From Lutjanus erythropterus (lineage: Eukaryota > Chordata > Actinopteri > Lutjaniformes > Lutjanidae): a stretch of DNA of 64,000 bases. The stretch covers positions 36,719,408 through 36,783,407 of the forward strand of contig CM034599.1 in the NCBI GenBank assembly GCA_020091685.1, read 5' to 3'. A program made the translations under genes and the position numbers. Under the pieces are notes generated by a model that was not told where the DNA came from, did no database searches, and was given only the letters and a program-made list of their open reading frames with translations. Below, piece after piece: positions 1 to 11,950 of this stretch. How positions within the stretch are numbered: the stretch's first letter is position 1; each line of letters begins with the position of its first letter.

Positions 1-2555
1 GCCCGCAGCACATGAGGCAGAACTGGAGTAATACACAGTTAGAATCTGGTTAAAGTTGGCTCACACTGAGTGCAATTGTTAGTCCGTCCAAAGGTGTCAC
101 TATAGACCCTTTTAGTGGCAACGTCATTATTACATCAGAGTTAGCTAGAGGCAAAATAAAGGACTGTTTTGTCAAGTCTTTCCACCATTACAACAATTAT
201 ATTATAGTCCCTGTAACGTGTCTAGACCATTAAATTAGCAATACAAAATGACAAAAGTCTCCCCAAAACAGGCGGTGGACTTGTTTGTCCATTTGGCCAT
301 AAGACAATTGTAGAAGGATAGTCCGTCCACTGAGTGAATGCGTACAGGTTAGCTAGTCTTCTCCCATTTGTTAAAGTTAATTTTTTCAAATAACACTGGT
401 GGTCCTGGAGAGTAAGTGACCATCCGTATTCGGAGCAGCTTTTATCTTCTTCAGCCACTGTGAAGAGACAGGCCAACAAAACTTGCTAACTAGTGTTAGC
501 TAACGTGTTTAGGGAACTGTTCTACAAAAAAAGTCATAGTAATTACCAAGAGAAAAGGGGTCAAACACCACTCATAAGACTCTTAATTGTAATTGTTACA
601 GACTGTATGCTAACAAAAACGTTTAAAGACAGGGCAACTGATATTAGCCAAAATTTGGGTCCTTAGACAGGTTGGTCCACATTATAGGGACCTAATGGAC
701 AACCCTTGGCCTCTATGTGGTCCTGTACAACAGACAAGAGTTGCCTCAAGCTCTCAGTTTATTATCCAGCTCTGAAAGATCACCAATGCCCCTCTTTTGA
801 CCTCAGTGTCCCAAGAGCTACGGAGCTTCAGGATCTAAATCAGGTGCTAGATCAGGTCATAAGGTTGGGTTGGTTTCTGGTGTACGAGCTTAAACCAGTT
901 TAATTTTGAGCAAAACGGCTGAACCAGCATGTTCTCAGCGATGTCAACTATTCTTGTAACATTCCTAACAGGGGACAAGAACTTGAAGATACCGTAGCAA
1001 AATGCAGCTGGGATGAAGAAATGGAACAGTCGCCTCACCAATCTTCTGAAGAGACACTAACAAAAAGCAAAATTTGCAAGTTGGAAAATAAAATGATCCA
1101 GAACTAGGAGGCATGATGGGAAATGTGGACCACTGCTATACTCTCTGCTGCACTGTCTGCAGCACATGTAGAAGAACAGGCTTCACAGCTGAGCAGTCTG
1201 TGGTGCAGAGTCCTGCAGTGTCTTTACGGTAAGTTGCTAACTACTCTGTGAAATACATTGCCGTACAGTTAAAAAAAAGGGTGACCGAAACATTTTCCCT
1301 TTTCAGTAAACCTCTAATATGACCCATCCCCGCCAACAATCCTGTGACTCAGAGTTATCGCATCTGTTTGCAATGTTAGCGAGGTAGCTAGCTAGCTATA
1401 GTTTGTCAGTACTACAGCCAGTATGGCTGCAGTTTGACAGGTAATTAGGAAGCCTGATCCACTGTTAAAGTTACTGCATTATGCTGCTAATACAAACTCC
1501 AAACTTCCTGTATCCATTTCAAATTAAAAGCCTGGTGTTTCAGTGGATAGAAACCCTTCATTTCTTAACAAGGCTTTTACTGTGAAATATTTTCAGGAAC
1601 ATATTGTGGGAAACTTGTGGCTGACCCACATGCAACACCTAGTGGTAAAATCTGGTATTACCAGTCCAGTATTTCGCTTAATATCAAACTGGTTTGAAAT
1701 TTTTACACCCTCCTCCCCATCATGGCTGGTACTAACTCATTTTATGAACTAATGTTTGCATTTTCACTTTATCTGAAAAAAACTGTGAAGAGCAGGCTAA
1801 CAGAACATAAAGAACAACAGCATTGTTTAAGAAGCACAAGCAAATGATACATATGCAAATTTAAAGTGAACACTATGCTGTGTCTCTGAAAATCACTTGC
1901 TTGAAAGGCACAAAATCAATCTGTGACAAAAACTGTAATACTGGCATGCCCCTCTACATTTGAAGTATCTAAACAACCGCAGCGGCTGTGAGATAAGTGA
2001 CTGCACCCTATAATCTGACCATCTATGAAAAGCCATGTCACACTGATGTACAACGCAGCTGTCCAATCTTCCAGCTGAGATGTGCAACTTCACAAGCAAA
2101 AACCACCGGGCTTGCAGTCCTCACGTTAATAATAGTTTCTTGTCAAGGGAAGGCATTGGCATGGTAATGCATCATGTCTTACACAATGTATGCCATTCCA
2201 GATCTCAGTGGTGCAGCCTTGGCACTTCTGCTGTTTTATTAGGAATTATCTGCAGTCGATTAATAAATGTCGCAGCGGCTGAGTCCCACAGGACGAGGGG
2301 CAGGGAAGCACGCCCTGATAATGGAGGGGTATCCATCACGTCTGCCAGTCAGGACACCGCAAGTGCCACTGCCACCCAGACTCATGATGTGCATGAGCAA
2401 GGCGACGGTGGCTAATAAGGGTGACGCTGCGAACACCTGGACGTGATCCAATGATAAATGTAGGAGACGCTTTTATTACTCTGCCCATTATGATGCACAA
2501 ACATGGAATTAATCATCATTGTTTGTAGCTGCAAACAGCAAATGATTTTCTTTAA
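1..2555. other. Unassigned noncoding DNA, low repeat content at 1.9-2.45 kb
   Basis: No gene is supported here. The longest open frame, 2080-2415 on the plus strand (111 codons), has no recognisable domain or splice context and is probably a chance frame. AT-rich sequence alternates with a more GC-rich patch at 2270-2450. The stretch 1950-2450 lacks TIRs, A-tails and recognisable repeat motifs and could be a conserved noncoding segment, but that is only an impression from composition. If the minus-strand exon near 45.4 kb is a first exon, this DNA is intronic. Confidence 0.3.
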
Positions 2556-2563
2556 GATAACCA

Positions 2564-3626
2564 CACTGTAAATCTTTGATGTAAACTTACAGTGAAAGCT
2601 GAATACTATTCTGCTGTATTTGTGTCATACACTCTGATACTGTAAACTGCAATGCAACATGGGGGAAAAATAACATGATTACAGCACTTTAAGAGAATGA
2701 ATGAATTTATTGTAAACGGCAAACAGCTGAGCATTTTGGGATGGTGAAATTAAAGCATGGGGAAATGTGAAAATGAACCACTCAATTATAGAGCCCAGTC
2801 TCTGCCAACACAAAGACACAGGCACACTACAACCATACTTGCCAGCCTTGAGACCTGCAAAATAGGGAGGATTTCTATACCAAATAATCTGAGCTAACTT
2901 CAAGAGCATTTTTGTGCTGAATAATTTTAATTTTACCATTAAATCTCAGGAAAGGATACAGAAAAATTTGTCCCTCTAACCTGAACTTGTGTACATTTCT
3001 GGCATAAGCTTTCTTTCATTCATTCGGTTTTCGCCATACCCGAAAAGAAAATTGCCACATCAGATTTTTATAAAAAATGCATGCTTGTTTCCTTCAAAAC
3101 TTTCCTTAAGAAACGTGAATTCTTCTTAATTACTCAAACTGAATAACCAATGAACAAAATACTTGGCATTTAATAATCAATTAATTGTTGCAGATCTAGA
3201 TGAAGGATGGAGCAAGGTATATTAATGTCTAGTTTTGCGTGTGTTGCACTGGTGACATTTTTATTGTTATAAATATCTGTAAAGGAACTGCATAATAAAT
3301 ATTGTCCCTTTATCATATTTTCATTGATCTTATTGTCATTATCATTATTATTATTAATAGCATTGTAATAAAATTTACAAAAAAGTAAATACAGGCTATT
3401 GTTGTAGTTTCCAGTACGTAATATAAACATCCAATTAGTTACTGACAAAACTGTGACCAGAATTATGTTGAAAATTTACAAGAATACAGTAATACTGCAC
3501 CATTATTTGAATTAATGCACTGTAATTCTAAAATACAGTAAGAAACTATAAAAAAAACACAGTACTTAGCAGGTGAAGCTGCTGCCAGTTAATGACTGTA
3601 AATTTACAATGAAAGTTTTTACAGTG
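2564..3626. mobile_element. Non-autonomous DNA transposon with CACTGTAAA ends
   Basis: The left edge reads CACTGTAAA at 2564. The right edge reads TTTTTACAGTG ending at 3626, its inverse. The interior is very AT-rich and repeats 'acagtg/cactgt' words, for example near 2590-2670 and 3480-3620. No transposase frame is present. Elements bounded by CACTGTAAA termini are common MITEs in fish genomes. The 8-bp flanks do not match, so a hAT-type target duplication is not confirmed. Two separate fragments would also explain the ends. Confidence 0.45.
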
Positions 3627-3650
3627 CACTTTTTATGACTAGACCTAAGC

Positions 3651-4203
3651 TTAAAGGGGTAGCACACCCAAAAATGGAAATTCAGTCATTATCTACTCAT
3701 CCTAATGCCGACTGAAGATCAGATGGATTTTGTTAGCCCACAAAACACTGCTGGAGTTTAACAGAAAAACAGTGTTACAGAAGCTCACAATCAATGGAAG
3801 TGAATGGTGACCAGTTTTCAAAACAACCGGAAAAAGACATACAGTGCTTCCATACTGCTCTTCTGGCATAATCAAAGTCTCCTAAAGTCCCGACATGCCG
3901 TTTGCACACCGTTACACCACACACACCCTGTTCAGACAGTGTGCATGTGCACATGAATGTGCCTCTAAGCTAAGAATCTACAGTGAAGATTCAGGCTAAA
4001 AATAATGTCAGGGCTTTGGGGTGTTTTTTAAGTTTGAAAACTGGTCACCATTCACTTCCATTGTTCGAGAGATTCTGCAACACTGTTTTCCAGTCAAACT
4101 CCAGCAGTATTTTGTGGACTGAAAACTAAAAATGACCTTCAATCGGCATGAGAGTGAGTAGATAAAGACTGAATTTTCATTTCTGGATGAACTATCCCTT
4201 TAA
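3651..4203. mobile_element. TTAA-flanked fold-back MITE, copy A
   Basis: TTAA occurs at 3651-3654 and again at 4200-4203. The inner ends are inverse of each other (AGGGGTAGCACACC on the left, GAACTATCCCT on the right). The arms are long: roughly 3655-3826 pairs with 4035-4199, including the complementary words 'gaatggtgaccagttttcaa' and 'ttgaaaactggtcaccattc'. There is no coding capacity. A TTAA target site and ends resembling AGGGATAGTTCACCC match widespread fish fold-back MITEs mobilised by piggyBac- or Kolobok-type transposases. Related copies lie near 5.2, 50.1 and 52.5 kb. Confidence 0.8.
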
Positions 4204-5220
4204 CCATAATATTACAGAAATGATAGAAAGCAAGGACTTTCAGAGGACTGACTTCATTTAGGCTTTCAGGGTTTCAGACATGAACATCCATTTTTCACTG
4301 AGTCTATTTCAGGAAGTGAATAGCCAGAGCAGACGACAAGTATCCATCCCACTGGCAGATTTGATAACAGGGAAAAGGGGGTAATTTGCAGTAAAAGTTT
4401 AAACATCCATCCTCCACAGGCATACATTAGGATATTTAAAACCAGAATTGAAATCTATAAGCATAAAAATGCTTTTCCCCCCACAAATGAATTCGGTCTA
4501 AATCATCCAAGAACTCTCAAAGGACAGCGGTAAAGCGAGCTGTTTTTCTGACATGTCATGAATAAAAAAGGCCTGTGGGCTCTTAACGGCCTGTGGCCTA
4601 TACTGCGAAAACAGAAAGCTCAGCGCTCGTTTTCCCCCAGTGCTCCAGTAATAGGCCAGTGGAAATAAATGTAATCACTGCACTTTGTTCTCCCCAGTGA
4701 TATCATTTCTTCTTATTACTTTTCACCCCCTCCGCCTCTCAGGCCACCATCAGAATCTCATTTGATCGTATTTACATTCGCTCTGGCTTCAAACCCCGGT
4801 GATGCTAAAAAGCAATTACTACTTCAAGTTGCCGTCTGCCAAAGAGAGCCACACAAGATGTCCTTGCCAAACTGCAGAGGATTCCTACCCCAGTCTGCAG
4901 CTGACATTTAAGCTCTTGTCTTCTTCTGTAAGCATGGTTCACTGCATTTGGAAGCAAGGAACTGATTATGACAAACATGGCCTTTAAAGGAGGCCTTTGA
5001 CCAGGGACAATCCCAACAAAGTAACATTTATCAGAGTTTAATACCAGAGCCGCTCAAAGCCAAACAACAGAGGGATGTGCCATTTGTAAAATTAGAACAT
5101 CATCTGAAATCTCGCTGACTGTCTGGACAGAGACCTTCATCAGCTGCATGAAATATAACTGAAAGTCAAAACCGTAAATTGTGATGAAAGTCGAGACCTG
5201 CACCAGCCCAGAGACTAAAA
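4204..5220. other. Low-repeat noncoding segment between two MITEs
   Basis: No gene is supported. From about 4480 to 5040 the sequence has balanced composition, few simple repeats and none of the transposon ends seen on either side. It could be unique intronic DNA with regulatory content. The short plus-strand frame at 4799-4987 has no domain and no splice context. Confidence 0.3.
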
Positions 5221-6386
5221 TAAAGGGACAGTTCACCCCTAAATCAAAGAAACATACTTTCACTTGGCTTGTAGTGCTATTTATCCTTCCAGATAGTTTT
5301 GGTGTGAGTTGCAGAGTTTTGATAAATTGGCCATGGAGATGTCTGCCTTCTTTCCAATATAATGGAACTAGATAGCACTCGGCTTGTGGTGCCAAAAAAT
5401 ACATTTGAAGAATGTGAAAACAGCGTCTCTTTTCAAAAATCATGACCCGGTTACTCAAGATAATCCACAGACTTTCTTTCTGCAGTATAGAGCCTCCTGG
5501 AACTACTTTCTTTTCTACTAGAAAGAGAGGAAATGAAACGACCCATGACAAGGTCTGTGGATTATTAAAATAAATAAATAAATAAAGATGAAATACTGAT
5601 TCAACCTCTTTAGTGAAAAGTTCAGGCTCTGAAATGTATTTTTTTTTTTAAAAGTAAAGTCCTCCTCTGAACTCATCTTGTTACATCTTTTACATTGTTT
5701 TTTATCTTGTTATGTCGTTTTCATCTTGTTACGTCTATCATTGTTTTGGTCTCATTACATTTTTTTTTTCTGTCTTGTTTCGTCTGTCCTGCGTGATATG
5801 CACTAATGGATGCATCAAGGATCTGTGTTATTGTTCCATCCAAGGAGGCAGTAATCGATCTTGATGTTGGGAAGGTGGCGCACAATGATGCAAAATAAAA
5901 ATGATTAATCATTCCCAGTAACAAGCCTATTTTGAGAATTTAAGAAGAAGAAAGTACAAATATTTGTGTAAAAAAGTAGGATGTAAAAGTAAAAATTTGT
6001 CAGAAAAATAAATACTCAAGTAAAGTACATTTACCTGAAAAATCTACTTTATCTACTAAACTAAACTTACTACCAAGTTTTTCTATGGTAGATTCTAAAG
6101 CAGTTCAATAGATTCTACTGCAGAAAGAAAGTAGTTCCTACATGTAACTGCTCCCAACAAGGTCATGAATTTTGTAAAGATACACTGGTTTTGAAATTTT
6201 CAAACATAGTTTTCAGTGCTTTTAGTTCCACAAGCTGAGTGCCACTTAGTCCCAGTATATTGGAGAGAAGGCTGGTATCTCCGAAACTCTGCAAGTCACA
6301 CCAAACAAATCAAAATAGATAAACAGCACTACAGGTAAGAAGAAAAATTTGTATTTTTGTCATTTTGTGGTGGACTGTCCCTTTAA
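5221..6386. mobile_element. TTAA-type fold-back element, copy B, with nested insertion
   Basis: The left end reads AAAGGGACAGTTCACCCC and the right end GGACTGTCCCTTTAA, with TTAA at 6383-6386. The arms pair over about 250-300 bp: 5221-5550 with 6075-6382. Shared words include 'tgcagagttttg'/'ccgaaactctgca' and the CACAAGCTGAGTGCCA motif, which is inverse to the tract near 5380. The left TTAA has decayed. A second repeat (5580-6056) sits between the arms. This is the same family as the element at 50077-51336. Confidence 0.75.
5580..6056. mobile_element. hAT-like repeat with T-rich minisatellite, short copy
   Basis: This nested segment starts near 'tactgattcaacctcttta' and ends with 'ctcaagtaaagtacattta', a signature of a very common fish MITE family with AAGTACTTGAGTAAAGTAC ends. 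It contains a short run of a degenerate 'TCTTGTTACGTCTTTT' minisatellite at 5675-5790. It also carries 'tgatatgcactaatggatgcatcaagga', which recurs almost exactly near 20.99 kb. The longer copies are at 9.6-10.3 kb and 20.4-21.3 kb. Confidence 0.6.
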
Positions 6387-7095
6387 AGGGCCACTCCATG
6401 GATTTTACACGGCAAGTTAAGTTCAGTAATCATGCAGAGTGCTATTGCGCCTGAGAAAACCATTGTGTAAAGTCTCAAAGACTTTGTGCCCTGTTGTTTT
6501 CTACAGTAACTGACTCATTTCATCATTTCATTAAGTTACATTTCAATTAGCATGGCCGTGCAGGAAGTCATAAAAACATGATGATGTAACACTTGGTAAC
6601 AGCTACTGGATGATGCAAGCGGCGCCACTATGAAGGACACAACCATAAAATTGAAAAACCTTAATTTCATTCCCCTCATTGCAATGTCCATACCATTAAA
6701 TGTAAACTCTTAAGCAACCCTGTCCCCATTGATTGTGTTGCTTTGCAAATGGAGATTCAATTACGCTGTTCTTCCAAGTGAGCGCAGAACAAACGACATA
6801 GAACTATCAATAGTAGGCCGCTCGGGGGACAGATGCAGCAGAGGATAAGCGAGATAGCCAGACCTCCTTTGGTGTGCACTCTTTGTTAAATTACCCAAGG
6901 TTAGTGCAGCGTACTAAAGGCGACTAAGGCAATTAGTTTTCCACCAGTTGGTCAATTGTCAGAGTCTGCAGGCAGAGGAACCGTTGTGTATACAGTGCTG
7001 TTTTAGACCAGATGGCACCAAGCAAGAATCATATCTGAGCATGAGCAGTCACGCTCAAGACAGTTTGAGTTTTTTTCTTTTACACCTAGCATTAA

Positions 7096-8593
7096 CCCTT
7101 TAACAGGCACACCGAGAAATAAAGGGAAATAAATGCAGAAAAAAGGAAGTCAAACTGTGTTCCTGGTTCAGCATTATGCTTTTTTTTTTCTTCTTTTTCT
7201 TCTCAGGTGAAGCAAAGCAGAAAAGTGACTTGCCCAGTAAGGATAATTCTGTGCATGATTAGATTTTTTTATTCTGTGCAACTAAAGTTAAAGTTGGTGT
7301 GTGTGTAAAAAACATCACAGATTGTGGGATATGTTCGGAGTTTTTAATATTCAGTCAATTTATATAAAAATATGACAGGAAATGGGGAGAGAGAGTGGAC
7401 GAATAACATGCAGCAAAAGGCTGCAGGAGGGATTTGAACCCACAGCCGCTGCAGAGGACTCACAACCTCTAGCACATAGGGTGTGTGTGTGTGTGCGCAC
7501 TCTACCAACTGAGCTATCCAGGCACCCCAATAAAAAAGATAGTAATTCAGTAATACATCTTGAATCTCACAAATCTTTAAAGCGAAAAGGAGAATTTACA
7601 CATTTTTTAAAATTACACTTTGATCATTCTACTCATTATTTCCAGGTGCTGCTATAATAGTAGATCTATATAAAGGGGAACAGGGTAAGTCTCGTGTTAT
7701 TCCATTGCACAATGAATTAGAGATCAGAGCTGCCACACACATGCCCACACAGCCTCTGATGGGTTGACAAGTCAGGAAGATGGCCTTTGATTGGTCGACA
7801 GACTGACCAAAGACGTCACGGGATTGTCAGTGCATGGTTAATAACAAAAATAACAGTTTTCAACACGAATAAACTGATAAATAATCACAGAAAATATTCA
7901 GTGTTGGATTTTTATCATTTCAGGCATAAGCGGTCATATTGACCAAACACAAATTGCCACTGTTATATTGTTCATTTTTGCAGCTTGGTTGCTTAGCAAC
8001 TATCATTGTCTATACAATTAAAACTTCACAAGTGGTCTCAATTCCCTGTTTCCTGACTTTAAAATACAAATTATTAATTAATTAGACTCACTTAAAAAAA
8101 AGTAGGGGAGACCAGGGACAGTTGTAACACTATAATTGAATTTTTGTGTGTGTAATTCTGTACTTGTTTCCAGCCTTTTCCCACAGGCTATGATTACGTT
8201 TTGTGATGGTTTGAGGTATTTGTTATTATCAGTGTTAAAATAACATGTTTATAATCTTATAAAATACATTAAAATGTTTCTTACTCTCAGTAATTGTGGA
8301 TTGATTTAAAATTTGAATCAAATTACTTTACCCTGCAGAAAAATACTGCTGTGAATATATGAAATAATTATAGTTTACTGAACATAATAGCATGCACATT
8401 GATAAATATATAAATACATTTTACAAAATTTGAATTTTGGTGTTATTTTTATTTTAACAAACAGAGTAAATGCATTAATCTCTTAGTCTGGTATTTATCA
8501 TAAGAGATAACAGAGTTTGAAAGTCAAAGGTCAAAATGATGCTTATGGCCGTTCTAATAGTTGTGGAACTCTCGCACTTTTAGTGTTAAAGGG
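7096..8593. mobile_element. piggyBac-like non-autonomous element
   Basis: TTAA is present at 7092-7095 and 8594-8597. Directly inside, the left end begins CCCTTTAACAGGCACACC. The right end, read inward on the opposite strand, begins CCCTTTAACACTAAAAGTG, so the first ten bases match. A CCC start next to TTAA is the hallmark of piggyBac-type termini. The 7975-8590 half is clearly related to 53.7-54.45 kb and, inverted, to 63.78-64.0 kb. It shares 'gtaggggagaccaggga' and 'aaaggtcaaaatga'. No transposase is present, and a SINE lies within it. Confidence 0.6.
7340..7528 (-). mobile_element. tRNA-derived SINE
   Basis: Read on the minus strand, the head carries a pol III A box, TAGCTCAGTTGGTAGAGT (about 7499-7516), and a B box, GGGTTCAAATCCC (7429-7441), as in a tRNA. 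The tRNA-unrelated body contains 'ctgcatgttattc' and 'ctctctctccccatttcctgtc', both typical of a widespread percomorph SINE, and fades into an AT-rich tail near 7340. The spacing between boxes is stretched by a (CA)n tract at about 7480-7500, so this is not a functional tRNA gene. It sits inside the piggyBac-like element and inserted later. Confidence 0.85.
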
Positions 8594-8597
8594 TTAA

Positions 8598-9569
8598 TGG
8601 ATCGTGTGAATGAACGTGTCTCATCCATCCTCAGAGATTTGAGAGGTAGTACACACACCCAAGGCTGCCTGAAGAGCAGCTATATGCACTTGTTAGAGTA
8701 CAAGTTTGGATAAAGAGCAAAACTCCCATCTTTATCATCACTACAAGAGCAATAAAAGAGGCTCTTCCAATCAATGCTGCTTTTAAAGTCAGCGCCGCAG
8801 TGCATTTTGTAGCACTTGATGTTTCTAAAGCAGCAGCAGCTCATGGGGATTAGAAGAAATGACACGGATTTAAGGTTTTATACTTTATATTTTATGTAAT
8901 CCATTATGCCTCTTAATTCTCGTCTGGATATTTGTCTTATTATTTTTTACTCGTGCCTTTTCACTTTTGGTGAATGAGAGACGTGTTTCTCTATTCCTGT
9001 TCTCCCCCGTGGCAGAACTAAATGTGGAATATGCTGGATGCCACTGAAGTGCAACAAAATGTCTAGAAATGGTTCTTGAAATCTTTTTGTCTGCAATTAC
9101 CATTCTGCTTTCCATACAGCCCCGAGGGCTACTCATTACTCAAGGACTTAAGGTAGTGATGGACTACTTCAATTTATTCCACACAGCCTGCATATACAGC
9201 GTGCCATCTATCCAGCTACAGTACCCCACCATGGATGCTGAGACTTTTCTAAAGGAAATCATTCATGGCATTTTATAACTGTGGTTTTATTTCCTGATGT
9301 TTCTCCCACACCTACTTAGGTTCCTTTAAAACTGCTGAATGGCTACCCGGTGTACAAATCCTGACTGAATACAAAACTCATTCTTTGTTGATGAATAGCT
9401 CTGCGTGTTCGATGGATTTGTCAGATCCAATCAATGATTTTGCATTAATTATGCTTCATTCAAAATTCATATTATTGCAAAACATTATTGATGCAGTTAG
9501 CAGACCAGAGCTGGCAAAAGTGCACACATTCTGTAACAGAGCAGAAGTGCAAGAGTTTTCAAAAAAAAT
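8598..9569. other. Unassigned noncoding DNA
   Basis: No gene is supported. The stretch lacks clear transposon ends. The open frames at 8885-9136 (minus) and 9069-9278 (plus) overlap on opposite strands and match no family I recognise. 8640-9290 has mixed composition and may be single-copy. Confidence 0.25.
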
Positions 9570-10312
9570 GGTAGAAGTCAGCTGATTCTACTTCTTTACT
9601 CAGGTAAAAGTGAAAAAGTACGGCCACTGAAATATCCTCAAAGTATAAAAGTTAAAAGTCGTCCCCTGACGGACATTTGTACTGACTGTTTTTGTGCAAA
9701 GCTGACTGAAACTCTCTCTCAGATTGCTACATATTGTTATATATTTTACATCAGTTTTGGCAGATGTGTTGATATGATCTTGATAGGATCTTATTATCTT
9801 ACTACATTGTTTTTGTCTATTTGTGTCATTTTTGTCTTGTTATGACTTGTCATGTCGTATTTGTTGTGTTACACCTTTTAAGTCGCTTTGATCTTGTTAC
9901 AACTTGTTGTTGTTCTCCTCTTGTTGCATGTTTTGTGTTGTTTTTGTCGTATTTCGTCTTTTATTTCATTATGTCTTGTTACATTGTATTTGTCTTGTTG
10001 CACCTTTAATGAATTTAGTCTTGTTACGTCTTTTTGTTGCTTTCATCTTGTTACATGTTTTGCATCATTTTCTTCTTGTTATGTCTATCATGTCTTTTAG
10101 GTCGTTTTTGTTTTGTTACGTCTTTTTACACTGTTTTTGTCTTGCATCAAAATGAGCCTGTTTTGTGTAAGGAGTAAAGATATTTGTACTAAAATGTAGG
10201 GAGCCAAAGAAAAAAGCTGTCACAAAAAGAAATACTATTAAAATACTGATACTTGAAAAATCTACCTAAGTACAAAAACAAAGTATTTGTACTTAGTTAC
10301 TTCCCATGTTTG
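9570..10312. mobile_element. hAT-like repeat carrying a T/G-rich minisatellite
   Basis: The flanks read 'ttctacttctttactcaggtaaaagtg' on the left and 'gtacttagttacttccca' on the right. The latter is the canonical edge of a fish MITE family with AAGTAACTAAGTAC-type termini. The centre (9780-10150) is a degenerate minisatellite of about 25-30 bp built on TCTTGTTACGTCTTTT. The apparent overlapping hydrophobic frames there, rich in Phe, Val, Leu and Cys, are translations of that repeat and not membrane proteins. Confidence 0.65.
9780..10150 (+). repeat. Degenerate minisatellite, TCTTGTTACGTCTTTT type
   Basis: The words TCTTGTTA or TCTTGTTG recur at irregular 20-35 bp steps, separated by TTTTRTCRTTTTTG-like spacers. 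The strand is strongly T-rich and A-poor. The same repeat is found at 20575-20960 and, shorter, at 5675-5790, each time in the same place inside the same mobile element. It therefore appears to be an internal part of that element. Confidence 0.7.
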
Positions 10313-10850
10313 CAATAGATGAAGTGCCACTGCTTATAAATCATGTTGAAGTGTTCTTCCCCTAAACTCCGGCTCCATCTCAACACTCACACTAATGGCA
10401 GAGTGTATCCTTGACCTGCTGGTGGGTGACGTTAAAAGCTTTTTAGTGTTGGGAGGTGATTTCTGTTACTTCGCAGGAGATTTTTGGCTCGCAGGGTGGA
10501 TATGGATTTCGCATGCCCTGAGCATGGAGAGGTTGACGAAAAGAGACGGCTCTTATCTCAGTGTGTGTCCCTCTGCTGTGAACATGACATTAAATTGCTA
10601 TTCTCAAACACCAAGGGAAGGTCTGGTTACTTATAGTAGGCATGGAATTACTCTTGCGTCAGTGGCTGAATATTTACCACAGGTATCTAGAGACATTTGC
10701 ATTTGATGGTGCTTTCTAAAACACTTTTTACTTTTTAAAGAATTATCCAAGCTAATAAATATGTTATGAAAAGTAATACATGATTTGCTGGTTTAATTAC
10801 TCATTAACATTAAACTAATTTATGAAATTAAAGATTTATTCATTGTAAAA
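10313..10850. other. Short unassigned segment
   Basis: Contains a 103-codon plus-strand frame (10395-10706) with no recognisable domain, signal peptide or splice signals that would make it an exon. It is otherwise ordinary AT-rich noncoding DNA between two mobile repeats. Confidence 0.25.
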
Positions 10851-10852
10851 GT

Positions 10853-11553
10853 CTGAGGTGGGATCAAGTCATTGCTTTGCAAGTCACAAGTACGTCTCAA
10901 GTCTTAAATCAAGTTCTAAATCAAGACTGCCAAGTCTCTAATCAAGTCCAAAGTCAAGACTCACAAGTCCCAAGTCCTAAACTTTTTGAGTCCTGAACAA
11001 GTCATAATGTGGGCCTAACAGTGAGTTTCTAGTCTCAAATTACATAGCAGTTAAGCTAACGTTATGCTAACTATGTTAATATTAGCCTTGACTTACTGTT
11101 CTTTTTAAATGTCGAACAAAGTTTTTCTAATTTTCAACCTACATATTTTTGCGCACAGAAATTATTTTTTTTTTTCAACATTTTCTTTGGTAATATTATT
11201 TTTACTCATTATTATCAGTAATGTAAGCTTACTTCTTCTTCGTGGTTCTGTCCTGCGGTCTGATTGGATGTTGTTGGATTGGGTCAAATTAAGTGTCCAC
11301 TTGCCAGAATTAATTAATTAATTGATGTTAGTTGATTCAGGAAATGAAGGTAAATTGATTGATTCATAGCACACTTTTTAAAAACTTTTTAGCCATTGAA
11401 GTTTGTGCAAGGTGTCAAGTAGTGACAAGTCAAAAGGCTCAAGTCCGAGTCATGAGTCACTGGTGTTTGAGTCCAAGTCGAGTTGCAAGTCATCAAATCC
11501 ATCACTTCTGACTCGAGTCCAAACCATGTCACTAGACTGCACCCCTGGTAAAA
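10853..11553. mobile_element. CAAGTC-rich MITE
   Basis: The left part repeats 'caagtc' at short intervals ('aagtctctaatcaagtcc', 'cacaagtcccaagtcc'). The right part ends with 'tgactcgagtccaaaccatg' followed by 'gactgcacccctgg', inverse in character to the left edge 'gaggtgggatcaagtc'. Fish genomes carry a DNA-transposon MITE with this sub-repetitive AAGTC composition. The centre (11000-11340) is AT-rich with no coding content. The family is recalled, and the boundaries are approximate. Confidence 0.55.
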
Positions 11554-11950
11554 ATCACTGATCAAGAAAAATATCAACAAAAAGTATTCAGCATTGTAAA
11601 TAAAACAAAAAGCTTCTATTATACACCTAAGAAATATGGCTTTTAATGATATTTTGATACTATTAGGCTACGCCATGATATATATATATATATCTCAATA
11701 TACACATTTTCTCTAAAATAACATAACAGAAATTCGACAGTAGAACTGGACAGTATTACATTTTTTAAAAACATTTTTGACCAAATACCTTGATATTGCA
11801 ACAATATTGTATGGATGACTTGTTGCTTTCACAAAGTATGAACACAATGAGGTTTCTGATGAATACTCATCAGAGTGAGTAAAAGCAAATAATAGAACAG
11901 TTAGAACAGTCTTTTAAGTTCAGAAAACTACAGTACATAACTTTAGTTTT

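Noticed and set aside
2080-2415. 111-codon plus-strand protein at the GC patch
   Set aside because: No domain, overlapping minus-strand frame, and no splice or promoter context.
7425-7528. tRNA gene on the minus strand
   Set aside because: A and B boxes are present, but the anticodon arm is replaced by a CA tract and the body and tail match a SINE.
9821-10155. Three overlapping plus-strand frames predicting Phe/Leu/Val/Cys-rich membrane-like peptides
   Set aside because: They are translations of the T-rich TCTTGTTACGTCTTTT minisatellite in different frames. The same artefact appears at 20460-21005.
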